A stretch of DNA of 27,639 nt from a virus: IMG/VR virus record IMGVR_UViG_3300010371_000097, positions 1-27,639 of that record; one strand, given 5' to 3'. Shown piece after piece: positions 19,535 to 25,468 of the stretch (positions are counted from its first letter, which is position 1; the number at the start of each line of letters is the position of its first letter). The position numbers were made by a program, and so were the translations under genes. The notes below the pieces were generated by a model that saw only the letters and a program-made list of their open reading frames with translations, searched no databases and was not told the DNA's origin.

Positions 19535-19741
19535 TCAAACATCTCCAATCTTTGAATCAACGTTTTTTCTTTTGATTCTCGGCTTTCCCAGCTTTCCCTG
19601 TAATCCGAGTTCGAGTGCCTCCGCGACGAAGCGCCGGATGTAAATGCCATTGTCATTGCAATACTTCCGCACACGAGGCATCAAGCCTTCAGGAAGAAGC
19701 TGAACTACTAGTTGAGTATTATTCTCGGCTTTCTTCGGCAT
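19535..19741 (-). CDS. Ribbon-helix-helix-like regulator, 68 aa
   Basis: The protein has TQLVVQLLPEGLMPRVRKYC, a strand followed by helix, then NGIYIRRFVAEALELGLQG, a second helix, and a basic tail. This order and length fit Arc/MetJ-type ribbon-helix-helix DNA-binding proteins. It starts at ATG 19741, overlapping the end of the triple winged-helix gene, so the two candidate regulators are co-expressed. Target unknown. Confidence 0.6.
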   Translation of the reverse strand: MPKKAENNTQLVVQLLPEGLMPRVRKYCNDNGIYIRRFVAEALELGLQGKLGKPRIKRKNVDSKIGDV

Positions 19742-20582
19742 TGTCCTCTCCTTCTCCTATCGTTGCTACCAAGTCAGGATTCACGGACGCATCAAACCAC
19801 AGACGCACACGCTCATCGCCTTGCTGGACGAATAGATCACGCATACCAGTCTTGATCTTTGCTTGATGCAGTACGTCATAGACCCAGCCGGCGTCCTCAG
19901 CTTCAGCTGTCAATACGTCTACAGGTACAGGACCACGCTCTAAGCGCTTGATCAGCCAATCGCACACTACCGGCGCGGGATACACCCAATACCAGATGTC
20001 TTCTTTCTTGATGCTGATTACTCCGAGTACTTTCTTCGCATGATTCAGTGTGCCTTTTCCTTTTCCGTGGGCTTGTCTCCAATACTCCCAGACTTCCGGT
20101 GCCCGACACATGAATGAGGATGCAATCATAAAGTCGCGTAACTCGACACAGGACCAGTGATTCTCGGGCTTACGAGATTCGAGGTGAGCAAGTTGCTCTT
20201 CCTCTTTGCGTTTATCGATTGCCCGCTCTTTATTAGCTCGAATGATGTTGATGATCTGATCGGGAGTCTTTGTCGGAAGCATCCAGATATAAGTCCAGCT
20301 CTGTCCTTTCTTACGAGGAGGAGCGCCGATTCGCTTGCTTTTAATCCCGAGCGCTTTCTTTGCCCGACGAAATGTGCCATAGGCAATGTCGATCTGTTGC
20401 TCTTCACAGAGCTTCCAGAACTTCTCAAACGTTTCTTTTGCCGGCATGTACATCTGATGTCGAGCACGATTCTGATATGGAATCTTGCTGTAAGGCTCGA
20501 AGATCGAGTACAGAATTCGCATGGCTTGTTCTAGGCGTTTAGCGATGCGGTTTGGCTGAATGCGCTTTTTTGTGTCGGTCAT
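19719..20582 (-). CDS. Protein with three winged-helix repeats
   Basis: The 287-residue protein contains three copies of one domain. Each has a helical opening, a helix ending in a (R)AKK(A/V)LG-like turn and a closing aromatic wing: FRRAKKALGIKSKR ... WTYIWMLP (about 50-102), LNHAKKVLGVISIKKEDIWY (about 145-203) and LHQAKIKTGMRDLF ... VRLWF (about 205-265). The same domain ends the helicase at 5378-6829. It begins the leftward operon opposite the late genes, so a regulator or origin-binding role is plausible. No strong ribosome site is visible. Confidence 0.7.
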   Translation of the reverse strand: MTDTKKRIQPNRIAKRLEQAMRILYSIFEPYSKIPYQNRARHQMYMPAKETFEKFWKLCEEQQIDIAYGTFRRAKKALGIKSKRIGAPPRKKGQSWTYIWMLPTKTPDQIINIIRANKERAIDKRKEEEQLAHLESRKPENHWSCVELRDFMIASSFMCRAPEVWEYWRQAHGKGKGTLNHAKKVLGVISIKKEDIWYWVYPAPVVCDWLIKRLERGPVPVDVLTAEAEDAGWVYDVLHQAKIKTGMRDLFVQQGDERVRLWFDASVNPDLVATIGEGEDNAEESRE

Positions 20583-20636
20583 TTTTTCGTGTTTATTCCG
20601 TTTGAGATCGAGTGATTTTTTTGTTGTGTGAGTAGC

Positions 20637-20664
20637 AGCATACGCTCTTTGTGTGTTGGATCAA
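20637..20664 (-). promoter_or_regulatory. Weak promoter candidate for leftward block
   Basis: Minus strand TTGATC (20664-20659), 16-bp spacer, TATGCT (20642-20637); each box matches the consensus at four of six positions. It lies about 55 bases before the start of the triple winged-helix gene. Confidence 0.35.
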
Positions 20665-20794
20665 GAGGCATCTTCCAGTCATTCTTACGTGCATCAGAAA
20701 TACATGAAACTAGGTAGAAACCCTAGAAAATGCAAGAGACCCCAGTACCTCATGTTCCGTCTCTCGAAAAGTAGTATGAGTCCAAGTTCCAGTA

Positions 20795-20828
20795 AATATA
20801 TAGAATATATAGATAATTACTATATATT
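20795..20828. repeat. AT-rich direct and inverted 9-mer cluster
   Basis: AATATATAG occurs twice head to tail (20795-20803, 20804-20812) and once inverted as CTATATATT (20820-20828), with a 7-base spacer. This is the most AT-rich spot of the window and lies in the divergent gap. It could be a regulator's binding site, a promoter element or a DNA-unwinding site. Confidence 0.6.
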
Positions 20829-20868
20829 ATTAGTAGTGGTGTATCTACTCAGTGAGGGGATATTTCTG

Positions 20869-21000
20869 ATGCATCTTAAACTCGAAAGGATGCTGACTCT
20901 TGCGGAAGAGTCTGGGAGTTTGGCACTTCTACTCCTCAGACCTATGGAAAGTAGGTCAACAGTACTCTTGATTCCAGCGGACTTCGTCATCCAGCCCTGA
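20869..21000 (+). CDS. Possible 43-residue peptide
   Basis: ATG 20869 follows GAGGGG at a spacing of about nine and reads MHLKLERMLTLAEESGSLAL, then a hydrophobic stretch, to TGA at 21000. The same bases form two perfect hairpins (GACTCTT/AAGAGTC at 20895-20912 and GACCTA/TAGGTC at 20939-20957), which argues for structured non-coding DNA or RNA instead. I list it because of its ribosome site only. Confidence 0.25.
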   Translation: MHLKLERMLTLAEESGSLALLLLRPMESRSTVLLIPADFVIQP

Positions 21001-21171
21001 AACCAGCACCTGCATTTGTCTCTACTGGCGAAAAGTTGAGCCAAAAGTCCAGTGGATGCGCTTTGTTCCCATAGCCCCTTGTGAGTACGTTGGTGGTGCA
21101 CTTCAAAATTCCAATCCTCGAATGAGCCTCTTCAGTGCGTTGGGGTTCTATCGGGTGGATGCGCTGAGCGG

Positions 21172-21208
21172 GGGCCCTTGTTAGTTTCGGGGGAGACAAC
21201 GAGGGCCC
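21172..21208. repeat. GC-rich inverted repeat before late operon
   Basis: GGGCCCTTGTT (21172-21182) and AACGAGGGCCC (21198-21208) pair over 11 bases with one G-U, leaving a 15-base loop. It ends about 20 bases before the GTG of the first late gene. An 11-base direct repeat GTGGATGCGCT (21052-21062, 21155-21165) precedes it. It may be a leader hairpin, an operator or part of a packaging site. Confidence 0.5.
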
Positions 21209-21229
21209 GGCTCTGACTCAAGGATCATT

Positions 21230-21685
21230 GTGGCTAGGATTGGCGTTCTACTTTCCGTTGAGAATCAACAGCCCGGCGATGCGCCGCGTCATTATGTGTC
21301 GAAGACGCTGCGCACACTCGCTCTGCGAGATCGCATGAACGGGCGACCAGTCGCTCAAACTGTGAGTGATTGCATCATTCTCATTGTGGCGCACCTCACG
21401 ATAAAGGAACTGAAAGAGCGCTATCGCTCTACATCGATTGAACGCTCTCGTCCTATTGTGATCCCGAAGCTACGTCCTCCGCATAAGATCGAGCCGAATC
21501 TGAACCTCTCTTATCCGGTGCGTTGGATGGAGTCGAACGGCGATCTCTTACAGAAAGAAGTATGGATGAGAAATCAGTCGTGTCCTGCTGACTGCTCGCA
21601 GTGCAAGCAAGAGCGAGTTGCGAATGCGAATTGGCATCACTTTCCCGATGATGAGCCGATCTTCTGGCTCTTTCGCAATGCCTAA
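21230..21685 (+). CDS. Hypothetical protein with Cys cluster, first late gene
   Basis: GTG 21230 is preceded by AAGGAT at a suitable spacing. The 151-residue protein has a basic N-terminal half (YVSKTLRTLALRDRMNGRPV) and, near the end, CPADCSQCKQE, a C-x3-C-x2-C cluster that could bind metal, followed by an HH pair. No family recognised. It overlaps the next gene by eight bases and probably belongs to the packaging transcription unit. Confidence 0.6.
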   Translation: MARIGVLLSVENQQPGDAPRHYVSKTLRTLALRDRMNGRPVAQTVSDCIILIVAHLTIKELKERYRSTSIERSRPIVIPKLRPPHKIEPNLNLSYPVRWMESNGDLLQKEVWMRNQSCPADCSQCKQERVANANWHHFPDDEPIFWLFRNA

Positions 21686-21890
21686 ACACTGTAAGGGTGA
21701 CCGGGCGTGCTCATTTCCTATTGTGAGTGCCGGATTATGCGCGAATCACTTGCGGGACCAACAGGCTCAGCAATCACTCACCGGCAGCTCATTGCTTATG
21801 CTCGATAGCATGGAGACATATGGCTCTGTGAGATCGCATTACGGCGTTACTCAGCCGAAGAAGGTCCAACATGGCAACACCGATCATTGA
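21678..21890 (+). CDS. Small zinc-finger protein, 70 aa
   Basis: Starting at ATG 21678 the protein reads MPKHCKGDRACSFPIVSAGL followed by CANH. The C-x4-C ... GLC-x2-H arrangement is the small zinc finger often seen at the start of phage HNH-type or DNA-binding proteins. The rest is Ser/Gln-rich. It overlaps its neighbours on both sides, supporting a coupled gene. Function beyond metal and DNA binding cannot be inferred. Confidence 0.55.
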   Translation: MPKHCKGDRACSFPIVSAGLCANHLRDQQAQQSLTGSSLLMLDSMETYGSVRSHYGVTQPKKVQHGNTDH

Positions 21891-22566
21891 TCATCGCTTT
21901 CATCAGTCTACGCTGGATGTTAAGACAGCTCCCCGCGTTACACTGAAATATTGTGAGTGGTGCCGAATTCAATTCGTCTGCGATAAAGACGAAGCGAGGT
22001 TTCCCGGCGACTACATCAACTTGCAGCGTGGGGCTGGGAAGCGTGCTCCTATTGTGTGTTCACGATGCGAGCATGATCCGAAGCGTTTGAACTTCATGAG
22101 AGAAGAAGCCGCTGAGATGGAATTGATTGCTCGCTCTCTCCGAGAGGAACGCGATAGATTCCAATCTTCCTCGCCTCTCCGAGTTGGAGGCACGAGGGAA
22201 TTTGCCAAGAGTCGAGAACAGAGCCGGAAGTACGCTCGTTCCTCATACTGGACTCGTAAGACTTGGCTTGAATCGCTTTTGAAGCTGTTTCAGGAGAAGC
22301 CCGACGGCGCTACCGCTTATGAGATCGCGTGCATTATGCATCCGGGTCAAGTTCCCAGTGCCATTCAGAGTTACAATGCTCCCATTCGACTGCGCACCAT
22401 GGGAATTGCTGTAGCGGTGTGCGGTAATCAGGAATTTCGTGATAGCCGCGGGAGACTGCGCACACGCCGGCTCTATACGCTCAGCTCGCAAGACATTACA
22501 GAGCTGACTCCTCTTGCTGGCGTACAAGACAGTGAGACCAAACAATTCATGAGGGCCATTAACTAA
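21871..22566 (+). CDS. Zinc-ribbon plus winged-helix protein, 231 aa
   Basis: The N-terminal part has YCEWCRIQFVC and later VCSRCEHDP, a zinc ribbon at about residues 27-67. A charged helical linker follows, then a winged-helix-like domain (about 125-205: WLESLLKLFQEKPDGATAYE ... RRLYTLS). ATG 21871 follows AAGG at good spacing. Its place directly before the small terminase suggests a late regulator or packaging accessory, but no family is recognised. Confidence 0.65.
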   Translation: MATPIIDHRFHQSTLDVKTAPRVTLKYCEWCRIQFVCDKDEARFPGDYINLQRGAGKRAPIVCSRCEHDPKRLNFMREEAAEMELIARSLREERDRFQSSSPLRVGGTREFAKSREQSRKYARSSYWTRKTWLESLLKLFQEKPDGATAYEIACIMHPGQVPSAIQSYNAPIRLRTMGIAVAVCGNQEFRDSRGRLRTRRLYTLSSQDITELTPLAGVQDSETKQFMRAIN

Positions 22567-22569
22567 GTT

Positions 22570-23421
22570 GTGGATGGGAAGCTCGATATCGGGGATGAGA
22601 AGCCAAAGAAGAAGCGTAAGCCCGGTCCGGGACGTCCTCGCTTGTGGCCCGAGGGTGTTGACTCTCGAAGCAATGAAGCAAAGCTGGCGCGTAAACGGGA
22701 GCGAGAGAAGCGGTCGCGTGTTGAGAAAGCTCGAAGAAAGCTCAGTAAGGGACAGGGCCCTGGCGACAAAGAAGGAACGGAGAAGTTACAAGATTCGGTG
22801 TTCCTCGATGAAGACGGGCTTACCACTCAAGAGCGTATTGCCGTTGAGAACTATCTTGCATATCACAGCAAGCGCAAAGCTCTTCTGGCAGCAGGCGAAA
22901 GACCTGGAAGCAAAATCCTTGAGAATGAAACGGTGCAGAAAGTTATTGCCCGTGAGCTTGCAGAGCGCAGCCAGAAGTTTCGACTCGACAGCGAGAGCGT
23001 ACTCCGCAACCTTGCATACTTGGAACACTTCGATCCAGCTTTGCTGTTTGGGCCAGATGGTAGTCCCGTCCCAGTTAATCAGCTCCCTATCCATGTTCGC
23101 TACTGCATCGAGTCGATTCAAGTTGAGGATATGTATGAGGGACGAGGCGAAGACCGACGCTATATAGGGCAGCTCATCAGTTACAAGTTCCCAGCGAAAG
23201 CGCAGATTAAAGCGCTGAGCATGAAGCACCTGAAGTTACTCGATGGCTCGGGAGCACAGAATCGAGATCGGCTGGATGAGCTTATCAAAGCATTTCATGC
23301 CGGGCCGGTGAAGCCGAATCCCACTGTGATTGAAGGACAAGAGGTAAAACATGAGAACCCCACTGAGCCGAACAGTACTGATGATCATAGCGTGGGTGGC
23401 GATGGTACCGATAACCAGTGA
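22570..23421 (+). CDS. terS: Terminase small subunit
   Basis: The 283-residue protein starts at GTG 22570 with a very basic N-terminus (about 1-60), then LTTQERIAVENYLAYHSKRK, ALLAAGERPGSKILENETVQ and a helical VIARELAERS, the helix-turn-helix pattern of the Terminase_2 small-subunit family. A C-terminal region (about 145-225: DPALLFGPDGSPVPVNQLP) extends it. Small terminases recognise packaging sites and regulate the large subunit. The acidic low-complexity tail overlaps a hidden membrane-protein frame at 23351. Confidence 0.85.
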   Translation: MDGKLDIGDEKPKKKRKPGPGRPRLWPEGVDSRSNEAKLARKREREKRSRVEKARRKLSKGQGPGDKEGTEKLQDSVFLDEDGLTTQERIAVENYLAYHSKRKALLAAGERPGSKILENETVQKVIARELAERSQKFRLDSESVLRNLAYLEHFDPALLFGPDGSPVPVNQLPIHVRYCIESIQVEDMYEGRGEDRRYIGQLISYKFPAKAQIKALSMKHLKLLDGSGAQNRDRLDELIKAFHAGPVKPNPTVIEGQEVKHENPTEPNSTDDHSVGGDGTDNQ

Positions 23422-23503
23422 CTTCGTGGACACAGGTCATTGGCTCATGGCAGCTTTGCTTATCGCATTCTGGATTGTCGTAACGTTTCTGGTTATCGAT
23501 TGA
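23351..23503 (+). CDS. Overlapping two-transmembrane protein, 50 aa
   Basis: ATG 23351 follows AGAGGT at a spacing of about five. The frame encodes a short basic start, a hydrophobic segment TVLMIIAWVAMVPI, a polar turn (TSDFVDTGH) and a second segment WLMAALLIAFWIVVTFLVI, a clear two-helix membrane hairpin. It spans the terS tail and terL start in a third frame; its TGA overlaps a TTG that could start terL. The terS tail here is low-complexity, as expected if this frame carries the constraint. Holin-like topology, but function unknown. Confidence 0.6.
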   Translation: MRTPLSRTVLMIIAWVAMVPITSDFVDTGHWLMAALLIAFWIVVTFLVID

Positions 23504-24855
23504 CTGACCCATCCAATGATGAATTCCTCAAGCCGTTCGGCGAGAAAGCTTATAACTTCGCTTTTCGTGATCCTCGCCTTGATCGCCGTATTACTCTGCT
23601 TGAGGGTGCCGTTCGCAGCGCTAAGACTTGGAGCTTTCATCCCAAGGTACTCATCTGGCTCAATCGCTATCCGGTCAAAGGACTCCGTGTCTTGGGTGGC
23701 GTTACTAAGTCGACCATCAAGAACAATGTCCTCAATGATCTCTTCGAACTGTGCGGCAAAGGCAACTACTCGTACAATGCGCAGTCCGGAGAAGTCGATC
23801 TCTTTGGTGTGCCTTGGCTGGTCGTTGGCGCTAAAGATGAAGGCTCAGAAAAGATCATTCGCGGTAGTACGATTGGCATCTTCATCGGAGATGAGCTGAC
23901 GCAACAAGCACCCAGCTTTGTGAAAATGGTTCTTAATCGCATGTCCGTTGAAGGCGCTCGCTTCTATGCGACGACCAATCCTGACACTCCATTTCATTAC
24001 GTGTATACCGACCTGATGAATAACGAAGCGCTGAAGCGAAAGGGTGACATTGAGGTCATCCATTTCGATCTCAGCGACAATCCCAATCTACCTGCTGACT
24101 ATCCCGCCTATCTCAATACGATCTATCCTGTTGGCTCTCTCTATCATCAGCGCTTCGTTAAAGGTCTGTGGGTCACCGGTGAAGGTGCGATTCTTAAGGA
24201 CTGTCTCGATGAGCGCAACTTCTATCGGGATGAGCCTTGGCTTATGAGCGATGGGCGACCTGGCATGGTTACTCCCGTGCATTTGAAAGACAGGAGTATG
24301 ATTGCTGAGCGCACCATCACAGTTGTCTGTGGGGGGAATCACGTTCAGGTCTATACAGACTGTCTCGATGACGGGCGTACTCTTTGGTTTCATCGTGAGT
24401 ACTGGTGGGATTCTAATATCACCCAGCGTCAGAAGACGGAAGCTCAGTACATCGAGGACATGAAAGAGTTCATGAAGCGGGGAAAATGTGAGGGAGTGAA
24501 GATCATCATTCCTCCTGAAGTAGCCAGCTTTGATGAGGCTCTTACTCAAGCCGGTCTCTGGCACATTGATGCTGATAATGAAGTTGATAATGGCATCAAA
24601 GCAATGACCACCATGATGGCGACAAAGCGCTGCATGTTTCGTCTTGCGCCCAAGGGTACTTACTCATATGACGGCGGTAATCCGTATCATGAGCATTGCG
24701 AAGAGACCGTGAAGCAGTGTCAGACCTACATCTGGGACCCCAAGGCAAAAGAGCGAGGACTCGAAGAGCCTTTGAAACAGAAAGACGACGGCCCAGATAA
24801 CGTGCGTTACAAGATTAAGACTGATATCCCAGCTTGGAGGTTAGCGCTGGTATGA
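23440..24855 (+). CDS. terL: Terminase large subunit (packaging ATPase)
   Basis: From TTG 23440 the protein has 471 residues; TTG 23500, overlapping the previous TGA, would give 451. Motifs: Walker A-like EGAVRSAKT at 55-63, Walker B GIFIGDE at 146-152, coupling motif ATTNPD near 178-182. The C-terminal RNase H-like domain is recognisable by order (FHREYWWD, then QRQKTEAQYIEDM, then IIIPPEVASF, then KDDGPDNVRYK). This is the XtmB/Terminase_3-like ATPase-nuclease that pumps DNA into the capsid. Two usual nuclease aspartates are not seen (see findings). Confidence 0.92.
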   Translation: MAHGSFAYRILDCRNVSGYRLTDPSNDEFLKPFGEKAYNFAFRDPRLDRRITLLEGAVRSAKTWSFHPKVLIWLNRYPVKGLRVLGGVTKSTIKNNVLNDLFELCGKGNYSYNAQSGEVDLFGVPWLVVGAKDEGSEKIIRGSTIGIFIGDELTQQAPSFVKMVLNRMSVEGARFYATTNPDTPFHYVYTDLMNNEALKRKGDIEVIHFDLSDNPNLPADYPAYLNTIYPVGSLYHQRFVKGLWVTGEGAILKDCLDERNFYRDEPWLMSDGRPGMVTPVHLKDRSMIAERTITVVCGGNHVQVYTDCLDDGRTLWFHREYWWDSNITQRQKTEAQYIEDMKEFMKRGKCEGVKIIIPPEVASFDEALTQAGLWHIDADNEVDNGIKAMTTMMATKRCMFRLAPKGTYSYDGGNPYHEHCEETVKQCQTYIWDPKAKERGLEEPLKQKDDGPDNVRYKIKTDIPAWRLALV

Positions 24856-24956
24856 CCGAGTTTCTGAGAGACCTCTTTCGAATGTTCTGGCTATTGTTTG
24901 TGCCCGAGCCAGTTCAAGAGTCCCGACATAAGCGCTATGCCGGGTGGTTTGAATGA
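24852..24956 (+). CDS. 34-residue coupled peptide
   Basis: A short frame linked by ATGA overlaps to terL on the left and to the next gene on the right. It reads MTEFLRDLFRMFWLLFVPEP, a hydrophobic amphipathic N-terminal helix, then a polar end. The double coupling is unlikely by chance, so I call it a gene or a coupling peptide. No family recognised. Confidence 0.5.
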   Translation: MTEFLRDLFRMFWLLFVPEPVQESRHKRYAGWFE

Positions 24957-25210
24957 ACGCCCGTGAGTTGTCAGAGCGCATGAGTGTGTCTGAGTTCCTG
25001 GACTTCTGCTCGTGGCTCGATATCGAGTATGGCAAGCGAGCGAAGCGCTTTGAAGTGCTTGATATCAAGCGTCAGTCTAGGGGAGGCGGTATTGCCTCAG
25101 TTCGGGTCACGCTGATTGACGGCTCAATTATCACTGTTACTCCAGACAGTGTTCGACGTGCCGCTGAGCGTTTGAAGCGAGAAAGGTCCAAAGATGCAGA
25201 CTGCGCCTAG
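24953..25210 (+). CDS. Small hypothetical protein, 85 aa
   Basis: ATG 24953 overlaps the previous stop. The protein begins MNARELSERMSVSEFLDFCS and has a strand-rich middle (GIASVRVTLIDGSIITVTP) and a basic helical end. It lies between the terminase and portal genes, where small head-assembly accessories often lie. No family recognised. Confidence 0.6.
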   Translation: MNARELSERMSVSEFLDFCSWLDIEYGKRAKRFEVLDIKRQSRGGGIASVRVTLIDGSIITVTPDSVRRAAERLKRERSKDADCA

Positions 25211-25445
25211 AGAGATCGATGACTTTGGCGAAATGCCGACTGAGTACGAGATCGCTGTAGCTCAGTTGCGTCATGCTCTAACCACAATGCCACCTGACTC
25301 TATTACTGTGGCTGGTCAGGGAGTAATTACGGGAGATCGATATCTCGCTACGGGACAGGCTGGTATCTGGCTGAGCAATCAGTGGGGTCAGTTGTTAGGC
25401 AGCACGAATCTGGCAACATTGATGAAGACTGGAGCGGAAGCGTAA
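25194..25445 (+). CDS. Small hypothetical protein, 83 aa
   Basis: ATG 25194 has AAAGG seven bases upstream and overlaps the previous gene by 17 bases. The protein has an acidic N-terminus (EIDDFGEMPTEYEIAVAQLR) and a Gly-rich strand segment (TVAGQGVITGDRYLATGQAG). It precedes the portal gene by 23 bases. Function unknown. Confidence 0.6.
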   Translation: MQTAPREIDDFGEMPTEYEIAVAQLRHALTTMPPDSITVAGQGVITGDRYLATGQAGIWLSNQWGQLLGSTNLATLMKTGAEA

Positions 25446-25468
25446 CTTGAGAAAGGGATTGGTTACTA

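Noticed and set aside
20895-20957. Two hairpins in tandem as a terminator for leftward or rightward transcription
   Set aside because: Neither is followed by a U-run on either strand, and no gene ends nearby.
20653-21000. 115-codon plus-strand open frame in the divergent gap
   Set aside because: It runs through the AT repeat cluster and two perfect hairpins, has no ribosome site at its start and no recognisable protein pattern.
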